From positions 22,902,233-22,966,232 of the forward strand of contig OY282610.1 of assembly GCA_958298945.1 (NCBI GenBank): 64,000 nucleotides of DNA, given 5' to 3'. Of the stretch, positions 23,802 to 35,279 are shown one piece after another; positions within the stretch are counted from its first letter, which is position 1; every line of letters starts with the position of its first letter. This DNA comes from Atherix ibis. Taxonomy: Eukaryota; Arthropoda; Insecta; Diptera; Athericidae. The position numbers and the translations under genes are program-made. The notes below the pieces were generated by a model, which was given only the letters and a program-made list of their open reading frames with translations, did no database searches and was not told the DNA's origin.

Positions 23802-25310
23802 GTATTCGTCTAGTGGCTTCCCATAAAGAAATATTGTCACTAATCGATCTTGTGTAGTCGGTTAAGTTTCTGTTTGAAGCTCTAGGCATTCGTAAGTGTT
23901 GCTAGTGCATTCTAATTTTTCTTTTTTCGTTAATTAATGTACGTATTTTAATTGGTAAATTTTGTTGTTGTGGTTGTGCCATATTGTAAGCGATGTGAGC
24001 TGTTGTGAGCATCATTAATGTCCTTTGCTGTTTTTAACGTTCGTTTTAAGTCAATCTGTTGGTCGAATTTGTTTCTAAATATGTTCCAGTCTATTTTGCC
24101 ATTTATCAGACTAGGATGAAGAGTATTTAAGATTAGCTTAGAATTAAGGGTAAGGAAAACCGGACAATGATCAGAGTTTAAATCGGCAATAGTTTCAATA
24201 CTAGAATTCATGGTATTTGAAGGTGTGCTAATGAAGTAATCGAGGATATCAGGTCGTTTTGAACTAGAAGTTGACCAGTATGTCCGATTTGGAGGGGAAG
24301 TTATTTGGTACGATGTATGGGACAGAGCTTCTTAGCAACGTGGCAACCCTTTTGAGGGTGTTTAGCATTGTAATCTCCACCCGCGAAGAACGAGGCTCCA
24401 AGTGAATGTAAGGAGGATAAAAAGTCAGAACCAGTTATGATTTTGTTGGGAGGACAGTATACAGATGCTACCATAAGAGGAGGTATCAATAGTAACAACT
24501 GTGGATTGCAGGGATTCGGAGGAGAAATTGGAGTGATTGCTATGTTTAATGGATTTTCTTATAAGGATAGCTGTTCCACCATGCGCCGTATTGTCAGGAT
24601 GATCAGTTCTGTATGTATCGTAAGGTGTGTCTCAGTTAATTAAGCAATGTCAATGCGTTTGTCATTTAGAAGAAGGTCCAGTTCTTGCCCATGGGGGGTT
24701 CAATCCATTCGCGTTACATAAAAGGATGGAGAGTGAATTTGGGCTGCATGATGAAATTTATTTTTGAACAGTGGACATCAAAGCATTTACAAGTGGTGTT
24801 AGTATTTTGTTTAATTTTTGTATAAGTTAATTGGTTAATTGGGAGATCATTTTGGATATATGTTGGGGAGAATATAATTCTTACCGCTGTTGTTGTTGTT
24901 GCAATTGTGGCTGTTGGTTTTGGTGTTGATAAATTCTTATTATTTCTGTTGTTACTGTTCAATGTTGGAGACTCTTGCCGCGACCGCAGTAAACTGGTTA
25001 ACTATGTATAATGATTGGTTAATTGGTTTTTTTTTGTTGAGCACCTCTTATAATTTCCGGAATGGCTACCATTGCAGAGAATGCATTTGGCTGGGGTAGT
25101 TTGCTCACCTTTGGGATTGTGTCGACAATAAGTCTTCGTATGTCCTTACTCTTGACATCTATAGCATTGCACAATATCTATATTACTGATGTACGGTTCT
25201 TCCACTTTTATTTCTTTTATACATTAGTATCTCTACGTTAAAGATGGATGTCTTTAATTGTTGGATGCCTTTGCCAAATTGAAAATTTTAATCTGAAACT
25301 TTATTTAATA
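23802..25310 (-). pseudogene. Jockey-like LINE fragment: gag zinc knuckles plus endonuclease
   Basis: Read from 25310 down, the first part is the end of a gag-like ORF1. KEIKVEEPYISNIDIVQC leads into two CCHC-type knuckles, CYRCQE*GHTKTYC (with a TAA stop inside) and CILCNGSHSGNYKRC. ORF2 follows with apurinic-type endonuclease motifs: ALLTETHL-like near 24640, YCPPNKIITGSDFL and GGDYNAKH near 24450-24370, and NSDHCPVFLTLNS near 24170. It then reads into the linker before the RT (NLTDYTRSISDN, SLWEATRR). The RT itself is missing: the frame ends at the junction with unit C at 23801. Several frameshifts and stops are present. The family is the same type as the RT pieces in the tandem units, but I cannot show they were one element. 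Confidence 0.83.
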
Positions 25311-26640
25311 AGACAAAACTAAATGAAATACCATTTAAATTATCGATTGCTATAAAATATTAATAATATCCAAAGGATAATTTTGAATTTTCCAAAAATA
25401 TTCATTTTCCCTATTCGTAATTTTGAGAATTTGTTAAATATAGAATAATAGTTAGTTATTACTATTCCTTATATATAAACTTTTTTTACATATGTTACGT
25501 GCAAGTAAATATTCCAACAAATTTATATACATTTTGTTCTTATAGAAAATAGTATAATAATAATAATAACAATAATCAGATATTTTGTAGGTTAATAAAT
25601 TTGAATACCTGGAATGTAATATTTAGAATAATCTTAATAAAGTGATGATTGCGAGCCGTTACCAAATAGTTATTAAGGAAGACATCTGGCAACAATAAGG
25701 AGAACTAATAAAGCGGGCTCATAAGTACAGAAACTCAGCATAAGTGTTACAACCAGCATAGAAATAATACTACAGGATAAATTTGAATATTATGTGTATA
25801 AGGAAAGCATTGAAAATCTCATAAATACCAACAATAAATATTTACTTTCTCATACCTGATCTGGTATGAGAAAGGTATCCCATTTACACCGTTGCAAACT
25901 GCCATCGGTACAAATATTAATGGCGGTTACTCTGTAGATGCCCTATGGAAATGATGAAGGTACAAATTCAGTAACATTCAAGTATGTTACACAATCTAAA
26001 GTTAGTTTTCCATAGACAAAAAAAATGGAAGGACAATACAAGGAGACTTTATTAAATTCTGTTGAATAGGAAGAGTTTTAAATTCCATTTTAAAGATAGA
26101 AATAACAGACACAGAACGGAAATATTTGACATTACAAATATACAATGGAATTTAAAGTTTCTTTTCATACAATATCAGATCCTGATTTCTATTCAGGTTA
26201 CGGAGTCCTTCTAAAATTATCCACTAATAGCGCTGCGAAATTGTTATTTTCTTATTTTAAATTCCAAAATGTGTAAATGGTATTTTTTATATTTTTTTGT
26301 TGTTGTATTCATTAACATTATTATTGTTGGGTAAATAAAATTTATTCTCTATTTTATATTATCTACTCGATTGTTAGTATCTATAGAAGATTTGTTCATA
26401 AAGAACCTGAACTATTTTTATTATAAATAATTATAATTGTTACAATAGGAATATTGAAAATATCGTTAATTTTATAACAGTTCCTTTAGTCAATTTTTAT
26501 TTATCTTGTAAAATTCGATATAATATGGTACACTGGGTTACAAAATTCGCTGATTGAAATATAATTGCAAAATTGTTTATTTATTTGTCACTTGTGTTAC
26601 GGTCGAATCTATCCAGTGATAAATAATTTATTTAATATCT
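25311..26640. other. AT-rich intergenic sequence, nothing recognised
   Basis: It is A/T-rich with simple ATA/ATT runs. No long frame or repeat shared with the rest of the window was found. Confidence 0.4.
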
Positions 26641-26723
26641 AAAATAACAAAGTCACTAAATTGATAGAACAGAAACATATTAGTATTAACGCCCATCGGC
26701 GTTTCTCTATATGATAGCAGGTA

Positions 26724-27938
26724 TATAAGCTTAAATCCGATGTTTGGTCATAGATGGCATGAGTGAGCGTATTAAGCTATCATGGGCACGGCATACTTTT
26801 ATTTTATGAGTTTGACATCTGTCAACATTAATCAGTGTGCATTGTCAGCAATTTCGTACAACAACATACATTTTCCCTTTGGTAATCATGTCTAGTTTTG
26901 TGCCAGAAAAAGAGCATATGCGGGAAGGTCTGCTTTTCTGCTTCAGTTTGAAGAAATCGGCTGCCGAATCGAATCGAATGCTTATGGAGGTCTATGGTGA
27001 CAGTGCTTTATCGGAAACAACGTGCCGAGATTGGTTTCGTCCGTTAAAAGACGGTAATTTTGACTTGTGGGACAAGAAGCGTGAAAATCGGCCTAGAAAG
27101 GTTGAGGACCATCAATTGCAGGCTCTTTTGGACGAAGACGAAACCCAATCACAAAAAATGCTCGTGGAGCAATTGGGTGTTACTCAACCAGCCATTTCCA
27201 TGCATCTGCGTACCATGGGGAAGATTGAAAAGATCGGAAAATGGGTGCCGCATGAATTGAACGATAGGCAGATGAAGCAACACCAAAACACATACGAAAT
27301 CTTGCTCGCCAGACAAAAAATAAAGTCGTTCCTGCATCGGATTGTGACAGGCGATGAAAAGTGGATATATTTCGAGAATTCTAACCGCAAGAAATCGTGG
27401 GTTGATCTCGGCCAACCATCAACATCATCCCCAAGACGAAATCGCTTCGGACGGAAGCTGGTGAAACTGTCAATGCCCACCGCTACCACCAACAACAGAT
27501 CAAATTGCACCGTGCTCTGCGTGAAAAAAGAACGGATTATCAACAAAGACATAACAAGCTGATTTTCCTCCACGACAACGCACCATCGCACACGCCGAAA
27601 ATGGTCAGAAACTACTTGGACACACTCAACTGGGAGGTGCTACCCCACCCCACTTATTAACCAGACCTGACCCCTTCCGACTATCATCTGTTTTCCTCAA
27701 TGGTCCACGCGCTCGCTGAGCAGCACTTCGATTCTTACGAAGACGTCCGAAAATGGCTTGATGAGTGGTTTGCCTTGAAAGAGAAGGAATTTTTTTGGCG
27801 TGGTATCCACAAATTCCCCGAGAGATGGGAAAAATGTGTAGCTAGCAAGGGCAAATACATTGAATAAATTTGATGTTGCTTTCTATGAAAAAAACATGTG
27901 TTTTTTTTTGACTAAAAAACATCGGATTTAAGCTTATA
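26724..27938 (+). mobile_element. Mariner element with 22-bp inverted ends
   Basis: The left end TATAAGCTTAAATCCGATGT (26724 on) is an exact 22-bp inverted match to the right end at 27917-27938, including the TA target dinucleotides. The element is about 1.2 kb, the usual mariner size, and carries a damaged transposase. Confidence 0.92.
26888..27867 (+). pseudogene. Mariner transposase, internally deleted and nonsense-mutated
   Basis: Starts MSSFVPEKEHMREGLLFCF, an N-terminus shared with the minus-strand mariner at 61.6-62.6 kb. Visible parts are the first helix-turn-helix (SAAESNRMLMEVYGDSALS), the second (EQLGVTQPAISMHLRTMGK), the linker WVPHELNDRQ and catalytic motif 1 (VTGDEKWIYF). After about 27450 a deletion of roughly 60-75 bp removes the segment expected around the WWD motif and shifts frame. 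Motif 2 (FLHDNAPSH) and motif 3 (TPSDYHLF), 34 residues apart, are in the new frame. A TAA replaces the serine of the expected YSPD motif near 27658. The C-terminus ends GKYIE and TAA at 27867. It cannot encode an active enzyme, though both inverted ends are intact. Confidence 0.9.
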
Positions 27939-28048
27939 CACCTGGTAAGTCATTTTAACGCTTCAGGAGAAATTTCTCTTTAAATACCAATAAACGTTAA
28001 ACCATTGGAGAGTTTTCTATAACAATTGATTATAATAATTGGATAATA

Positions 28049-28128
28049 GGGAATAAAACTTTTTATAACGAGTTAAGTTCGATTTGTTCATAACTTATGT
28101 GTTACTCGTTATAAAAAGTTTTATTCCC
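28049..28128. repeat. Perfect 24-bp inverted repeat with 32-nt spacer
   Basis: The arm 28049-28072 begins GGGAATAAAACTTTTTATAA. Its exact reverse complement lies at 28105-28128. It sits between the mariner and the distal half of the split LINE. It could be the two ends of a tiny terminal-inverted-repeat element or a cruciform-type hairpin. Confidence 0.8.
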
Positions 28129-28600
28129 ATAACTTTGTTACGAACGATTTTTCGGATGATTTTGGATTGACGAGATTTGATTTGAGAGGAATTGGAACGC
28201 TTAATGTAGAATCCCAGATTGTACTACCGTATACTCGTATCCAGATCGGTTTTGAAATTGTATTGTAAATTAAAAGTTTGGTCTTTAGTGTCACCAAGAA
28301 TACTGTCCATTCTTAAAAGGGGATATTTTGATTTTGTCAGTATTAACAGCTACTTGAAATGACATTTGTAAGGGTACTATCTTAAAATAAGAGTTTGTGG
28401 AAAGAAAGAACCTTCTATACGAGTATTTTTTATAGCAACCCATGATGCCATATACGATTGAAGGCGTGGAGGATACCATGTAATCAACTACACGATGATA
28501 TTGTTGGATTGTGGAGTGCTCTGATCCAAAAAGAAAATTTACAATCAAAGATAATTTTGGCATCTTCAATGAGAGGATAAAAGCATTTTAAAATTATTTA

Positions 28601-30410
28601 TTCAATAATTATAGAGAATTTTTAGAATAGGGGAAACTTGATGGTGCAGAGAGTGCTATTAAAAATATAAGTTTTAAAAAGAAATGTTTTCTCTTAAATT
28701 TAAAAATATATTAATTTTCTTATTTTAATTTGATATTTAATTACTCTGAATTCATATATTGATGCACACACAAATCATGGGCAACTTGTTAATAATTTTT
28801 TTTTTAAATATTTTATTTATGGACAAATTCATATGAAGTATTATTATTTTTATTTTTTTTTATAGCAATTTTTAATATTTGTTTTTATAGTGAATCAATT
28901 GAGAATAACTAACAAAATATTTTATGTTCTGTATCTTTTCTAATTATGATTTATGGTCACCTATTATATACTGTAGATCAAGAAATTGTATTTATTGAAG
29001 GTATAAATAAAAGGTTAGATGGTTCTAGATATAATAAAATACCATATAAGAAATTATTCATAATAATAACAATTTCAGTATTCGCTTTATCAAAATTAAT
29101 TTCATTTTAGGTCACATAAAAATGTTGACGATAATAAATTTTCTTTATTATTATTATTGTTAGTCATTTTCGATAAGATACAGATTGCTCGTATATTGAC
29201 AATATAAATAAATAAAATAAATTAACGAATATAGTATGACTTAAGAGTAATTGGATATTTTTAAGATCTGAAATTTAATAAGATTAAAATTGAATTTTAT
29301 ACTCTAAATCACTATAAGGGAATATTTTCGAAAAATAAATAGAAGATGAACAATAAATTTCGTACTTTGATTGTGCCAATTTTATAAGGTAACAATTTCT
29401 TATCAGTAAGGTATAATTAAACGTATATTTATTCAAAGATCACGTCGCTTTTAACTACCTGGGGGGGGGGGGGGGGTCAAATGAATGCAAATTGCCATTA
29501 TACTCGTAATCGTAAGACTATAAGGACTCGCAAATGATACAAACGACACCTAATCATTTTTTGATGAATGGCAATAAAATTAGGACTTTAAATTTTATTC
29601 GCGATTGCATTTAATTACGATTCTTTTTAATGGACATACTATAAATAGTTTGAAGAAAAAAATTCTAAGTTTGTGGGTGATTTTAAATTTGTCGTATTTA
29701 AAACGATTTTATTTTATTTATTTTTTGTTTTTGTTTTGAATACGAAATTTATTAATTTATTTTTATTTGGATTAGAAATTTTTCATGGCATAGACCAGCT
29801 TAAAATATATTTTCTTTGAGATTTTTTTTTCAACCACATTTTGTCAAAAAAAAAAAATAATCGCCTTGCAAAAAATCTTTGCAACTCTTTTAAGCAATTT
29901 TTTCAAAGTTTGTGAAATAATTTCATTCAAAAAAGAAGTTCTATTTGCTTACTGGATTGGTTGCATTAACTTTTCGATATAATTAATATCATAAATATTC
30001 GATGGAAAAAAGTTTACGTAACTTTGTTGCGGTGGACATATTATCCTCTTCAAAGATATCTGCAACAGTACTCCTGTTACTCCTGATAACTGTGCTTAGA
30101 GTCCCTATATTACTAAAAGATGATGACTTTTTTCCGAATTATTCTTCTTAAAAAATTAGTGTTCTTCGTTTGAAAGTTTTTTGGATAATATTCTCTTCAC
30201 CCCATCTCACAATGCCAATAATGCAGCTCTCGAGTATCCTTTAGAATGGAACAGTGAAAAACTCAACGTAAAAGCTTTTAGAGTTTGTTCAGTCTTCCGA
30301 AAAGGTGAATCCTAGCAGCCGTTGCCCATAAAAACATAACTAGAGAAAAGTTTCCGTAGACATTTTTGTGCAAATACAAAAATATACAAAAGAAAAAGGA
30401 ACGTAATATT
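28601..30410. other. AT-rich intergenic sequence with a G16 run
   Basis: No gene is recognised. A run of 16 guanines occupies 29461-29476. The rest is dominated by poly-A/T tracts. Confidence 0.45.
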
Positions 30411-31240
30411 TAAACTGAACATTTTTACTAACAAATTTTTACTGACAAATTTTATTGACAAATTTTTACTGAAAATTTTGCTGAAAAATTCGCAAATTCT
30501 TACACACAAATTTTTAACTGACAAATTTTAACTGAAAAAATTTGACTAAATAATTTTTACTGACAAATTTTTATTGCAAATTCTAACAGAAAATTTTTAC
30601 TGAACATTTTTATCAACAAATTTTTACTGAAAATTTTACTGACAAATTTTTACTGACAAACTTTTACTGATAAATTTTTACTAACACTTTTTTATTGACA
30701 AATTTTACTGACAAAATTTTACTGACAAATTTTTACTAACAAACTTTTACTGACAAATTTTTGCTGACATATTTTTACTGACAAATTTTAATTCGCAAAT
30801 TCTTACGCACAAATTTTTAACTGACAAATTTTTAATGACAAACTTTTACTGACAAATTTTTACTAATACATTTTTACTGACAAATTTTACTGACAAATTT
30901 TTAATGAAAATTTTACTAACAAATTTTTACTGAAAATTTTACTGACAAATTTTTACTGACAAACCTTTACTAACAAATTTTTACTGGAAATTTTACTGAC
31001 AAATTCTTACTGACAAACTTTTACTGACAAATTTTTATTGAAATCTTTGCTGACAAATTTTTACTAAAAATTTTACTGACAAATTTTTACTGACAAATTT
31101 TTACTAACGCATTTTTACTAACAAATTTTTACTAAAAAACTTTTAATGAAAATTTTACTGCCAAATTTTTAATGAAAATTTTAGTGACAAATTTTTACTA
31201 ACAAATTTTTAATGAAAATTTTACTGATAAATTCAGTAAA
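30411..31240. repeat. Minisatellite of about 14-bp units
   Basis: There are about 59 imperfect head-to-tail copies of a unit like TTTTTACTGACAAA. Variants include CTAACAAA, AATGAAAA and CTGAAAA, and some units are 1-2 bases shorter. There are no unique spacers between units, so it is not a CRISPR array. The right edge runs straight into the broken transposase at 31233. Confidence 0.92.
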
Positions 31241-31840
31241 CTGTCAATTTAGGTGAATGTAATGGGTGTTCATGAATAATTTGTGGATTTTCTTCGCACC
31301 AGAATCGACAGTTTGGTTTATTTAACGCACCACTCAGATGAAAGTGAGCCTCATCGGATAAGATGATTTTCTTTAAAAAATCGTTATCGTTTTCAAGTTG
31401 TTCCAAGACAAAATCAGCAAATTCACGACGTTTACGGTGGTCCAATGGCTTCAGTTCTTGAGTGATAACAATTTTATACGGATGCAAGGCCAAATCCTTT
31501 CTCAAAATCCGCCAGGTTTTGGTTTCAGACAGTCCCAATTCTTGAGAACGTCTTGGAATCGACAAATTGCGGTCTTCAGCAACACTTGCCTGAACGACAC
31601 CAATATTTTCATTACTTCAAGCGGTTCTTTGTCTTATTGGCACTAGAACATTATGTAAAGAAAATGTACGCTCGAAATTTTTAACAATTCGACGAATAGC
31701 GAGCACAGTTGGACGATTATTACGACCATAAAATGGCAAAAGCGCACGAAAAGTTGCAACTGGATAACGATTATTTTGATAATAAAATTGAACAATTGGT
31801 AAACGTTGTTCTTCCGTATATCTCTCCACAATAAAATTGT
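31233..31840 (-). pseudogene. Tc1/mariner-superfamily transposase, truncated, one stop
   Basis: Read from about 31840 down: VERYTEEQRLPIVQFYYQNN, ATFRALLPFYGRNNRPTVLA and IRRIVKNFERTFSLHN form the N-terminal helix-turn-helix region of a transposase family common in insect genomes (often annotated with a DUF4817 N-terminus). After VPIRQRTA a single TGA interrupts an otherwise continuous frame, which goes on SNENIGVVQASVAEDRNLSI and PRRSQELGLSETKTW to the first catalytic motif LSDEAHFHLSG. The protein then ends at HSPKLTVY, where the minisatellite begins, so the second and third catalytic acidic residues are lost. The family's other remnants at 38.96-39.88, 42.6 and 57.0-57.5 kb supply those motifs. 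No inverted ends were found. Confidence 0.83.
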
Positions 31841-31883
31841 AAACATTACTGAATACAATGGAGAGAAAAAAATGACAGATCAT

Positions 31884-33287
31884 GACAAATTACAAATGGC
31901 CGAAACGTCACTTAGAAATCATATCACTCTTATTGGAAAACCCTTTAGTTAATGTGTCTTTTTTTTCTATTCCTACAGCAACAAAATCAAGTAATGTAAA
32001 AAATAATTTAGTAGCCAAATTGTCATAGTTCTACTCTTAGTATAATTATCCTGAAAAATATCTGTTTAAATTGAAAAATATCTGTTTAAGGTTTCTTATA
32101 GAATATAAATGGTCTACCGTTCATATTTGTGAGTAATAAAACTAATAATAAATGTGGTTTTTTTTTCAAATTTAGCTTTCTTTCCTTAACATTTTTTTTG
32201 TTAAATGTTAGTCGTGCTTGAATATAAAAAAAAAACAGATTAAGGGCATCAAAAAATTTTCCTAGTCAAAAATCCGGAAAGTATACGAACGTGAAGAGCA
32301 ACCGAAATTATTAGAGAGAGAAAGAGTATTTGAACATTTAATGGAATTTGAAAAATTCCGCAATGTGCTCACGTTTTAATGAGATTTCCCTTCTTTCTGC
32401 TTTCATATACGAACATGTTCGTGTCCTTACCTCTAGCCCATGTATGCTTGGATATTTTGTATAATATAATATTTACAAAATATACTATATATGACAGAAG
32501 TTTTGCTAGATTTTTCCTTTTCTGCGTTAATTCTCTTTACTCGTCTAAAAGTGAAACTCTTCACAACAAACACACACTAATGACGATAGTTGGACAAGTA
32601 CTTACTTTGGGAATTCTATTCGCATACCCTTAATGGAACATTTGAAAACATTTCACATACCTTCGAGTATTAAGGTGACGTTTTTAATGATGTCCTGGCA
32701 AATAAATTATGTAAATAATTACAAAGTATTTAATTTTCATTTTCGAAAGTAAAATAAGAAATATTCAACAAAAAACAACTATAACAAAAATAGCGAGGCG
32801 AAGAATAACCTTTCTTGGGTTTCTACTCACCTACCTGTACCTACCTAATACATACCATACCGTTTACCTTACCTGTCTGTACCAAAAAAGTATACTCACT
32901 CTTTTTCTTTTTGCGTTATTTTCCTATAGATGGCAGAAATTAATATTCTTGCACTCTTTAAGTTCACCTTTCCACTTTGTAACCTCTTGTTTCTTGATGC
33001 TCATCCAACTGATTTTTTAGTCTTTCGATTCTTAGCATCTAATTCATCAAGAAAATTTCGCTACTATTTCACAATTAATTTATTTTTTCTCATGCACACA
33101 TTTTAGATATTATTATTGTATATAAATTAGTGAACTGATCAATAATATGTGACGACTACAATGGGTATGTTAAAAAAAAAACGTAAAAAAAAGGAAAACA
33201 AACTAAATATAAATATTAAGGGAGAAAGGGGAAGAAAGGAGTAGAAAAAGGATATAGTGGAGGATAGGATGTTTGTATGTGTATGTA
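31884..33287. other. AT-rich intergenic sequence, nothing recognised
   Basis: Open frames here (for example 32379-32633) have no recognisable motif. A 20-bp word, AAAAATATCTGTTTAA, is duplicated near 32055-32090. Confidence 0.4.
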
Positions 33288-33505
33288 TACGAGGTCTGTC
33301 CAAAAAGTATCGTGGGTTACGTATATTCGATTAGATTCGATTTTTCTTGTGGCGTTATGTTGGTACTCATATCTCTCCCTTATGCGGACAAGTTCGGCCA
33401 TTTTGGATGTTCAGTTAATTTTTGACAGCTGCTTTGCTTGCACGTGTTTTAGCTCGTCTTCGATTTTTTCCCATACCAAAAAATTGATTAAGGAATCCAT
33501 TGTGG
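33288..33505 (+). mobile_element. Solo 5' end of a mariner element
   Basis: From TACGAGGTCTGTCCAAAAAG at 33288 the sequence follows the 5' end and leader of the mariner derivative at 34372-35279 (shared GGCGTTATGTTGGTACTCAT and GTTAATTTTTGACAGCTGCT). It continues to AAAAAATTGATTAAGGAATC, where similarity stops. No transposase coding sequence follows. Confidence 0.75.
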
Positions 33506-34371
33506 AATACCCTCTTTTTGCGGTGCGGAGGGGGGTTGTATGCGTGATTTTTCATTTTGTATATAGTCTCTGCTGCATAATGAATCCTTAACCAATTGAT
33601 CAAACTTCTAATGGGGAAGGATTTATCTTTAAAATATTTAGTTACGGTTTGCTTTTTTTTATATTTCTTAAATTTGCATCTATTGAGAAGCAATATCAAA
33701 TCAAGATCAACGGCTTACAGCTTCTGGCAGCATTTATTTCTGCGCATCGCATACTATTTTTTTCGGCCCAAAGGTCTGAAACGTTAACTCATCCGTACAG
33801 AGTACATTTTAAAATGTTCAGTAGTCTAGCATTACTAGAATAAGCCCAATCCAACTTTTTTATAGTCTTTTTTATAGACTACCGCCTTATTTTGAATGGC
33901 TTTTATTTAATTCGCACCCAATTCGAGGTGCAAATTAAGCGATACTTGTTTGAACTACAATAGTAATTGTAGGTCTGACAATACATTAAATAAAGTTATA
34001 ATAACAAGACGCAATTCAACATGAATTTCACGAATTTTTTCCATGTTTTTTAATTTTAAGTTGAATAGAACTTGTCAGTTTCAACTTAAAATAAATAATT
34101 ACAAAACAATTGAAATCGATAGAAATTAACTTAAAAAATGAAAATTTCATTTGAGAAAAATAAGAAAAAATTTACTCATTAGGAAATGACGGTAATCTAT
34201 CAAAAGACAGAACTAAAGAAACTGGCAAAATCTGAAAATCATCAGAAATCCACCGGAAAGGATAACGAGAAGGAGCTAGACAAACAAATACGTAGAAAGT
34301 AGAATTTTTTCCATACGGGAACGGCATTTACTTTTTGTTCCTATTAATTTTTAGAGGAGGCAGATACATAC
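33506..34371. other. AT-rich sequence between mariner pieces
   Basis: Nothing is recognised. A minus-strand frame near 33415-33699 contains IHYAAETIYKMKNHAYNPPP, which looks protein-like, but has no known motif and overlaps the mariner fragment. Confidence 0.3.
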
Positions 34372-35279
34372 TACGAGTTCTGTACAAAAAGTATCGCGAA
34401 TTTTGAATTTCCGCGGGCTACGTATATTTAATTGTCGATTTACTCATGTCTCTCACTTATGCCAACAAGTTCGGCCATTTTGAATGTTTAGTTAATTTTT
34501 GACAGCTGCTCGTCTCCGATTTTTGCCCATTCCAAAAAATGGATCAAAGAATCTCTTTCGGGAACAAGAAAAAGTCACAAGGGGCCAGATCTGGGGAATA
34601 CGGTGGCTGCGGCATTATTAGTGTGTTGTTTTTGGCTAAAACTTCACGCACAAGCAACGATGCGTGAGCAGGGGCGTTATCATCGTGCAAAATCCAATTT
34701 TTGTTCTTCCACATATCCGGGCTTTTCCGGCGGATTGCTTCGCGCAACTTGCCCATAACTTGCAGGTAATATTTCTTATTGACTGTTCTACCCTGTGGCA
34801 AGAACTCATGATGCACCACGCCCCTGCAATCGAAAAAAACTGTAAGCAAAACCTTCACATTCGACCGAACTTGGCGTGCTTTTTTCGGTTTTGGCTCGTG
34901 CGGCAGCTTCCATTGGGATGATTGAGCTTTGATTTCCACATCATAACCATAAACCCATGATTCGTCACCAGTTATAACCCTCTGGAGCAAATTTGGATCA
35001 TCGCGGACCGAGTCCAACAGCTTCTTAGCAATGTTAATGCGATGCTGTTTTTGGCAAAAATCGAAGACGAGCAAAAGCACGTGCAAAGCAAAGCAGCTGT
35101 CAAAAATTAACTGAACATTCAAAATGGCCGAACATGTCGGTATAAGTGAGAGACATGAGTACCAACATAACGCCACGAAAATCATGAGAGACATGAGTAC
35201 CAACATAACGCCACGAAAATCGAATATACGTAACCCGCGGAAATTCAAAATTCGCGATACTTTTTGAACAGACCTCGTA
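34372..35279 (-). mobile_element. Mariner derivative flanked by inverted copies of its 5' end
   Basis: The right end, 35279 down to about 35060, is the transposase 5' side and starts TACGAGGTCTGTTCAAAAAG. The left end, 34372 to about 34525, is an inverted copy of the same 5' region, not the true 3' end, giving inverted arms of about 150 bp or more. The right arm also holds a direct duplication of about 39 bp (35145-35222, GAGACATGAGTACCAACATA). Confidence 0.85.
34547..35060 (-). pseudogene. Mariner transposase catalytic core, both termini lost
   Basis: The frame is open across the whole catalytic core but lacks the N-terminal DNA-binding half and the C-terminus. It reads INIAKKLLDSVRDDPNLLQ, then VITGDESWVYGYD (first aspartate), KPKKARQVRSNVKVLLTVF, FDCRGVVHHEFLPQGRTVN, LHDDNAPAHASLLV (second) and YSPDLAPCDFFLFPK (third, 34 residues after the second). 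It stops at KEIL exactly where the inverted 5' copy begins. Upstream, the frame runs through translated leader sequence, which is not real protein. This lineage differs from the M0-M4 and MSSFVP lineages. Confidence 0.87.

Larger units (their letters stand above)
26650..28600 (-). pseudogene. Old LINE remnant split by a mariner insertion
   Basis: Left of the mariner, AACGCCCATCGGCGTTTCTC (about 26689-26708) matches the LINE 3' region at 11517-11540. Right of it, GAGGAATTGGAACGCTTAAT and the following text (about 28185-28260) match the same LINE at about 11780-11850. RT-region remnants continue to about 28590, for example an echo of GFGSEHSTIQQ as FGSEHSTIQQYHRVVD. The pieces are collinear with the LINE on both sides of 26724-27938, so the mariner inserted into a pre-existing LINE. 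Confidence 0.7.

Noticed and set aside
30411..31240. Possible CRISPR-like array
   Set aside because: Units are head to tail without spacers and vary in length and sequence. This is a minisatellite in eukaryotic DNA.
33415..33699. Minus-strand frame with IHYAAETIYKMKNHAYNPPP
   Set aside because: It looks protein-like over about 50 codons but overlaps the mariner 5' fragment, has no recognised motif and no clear exon boundaries.
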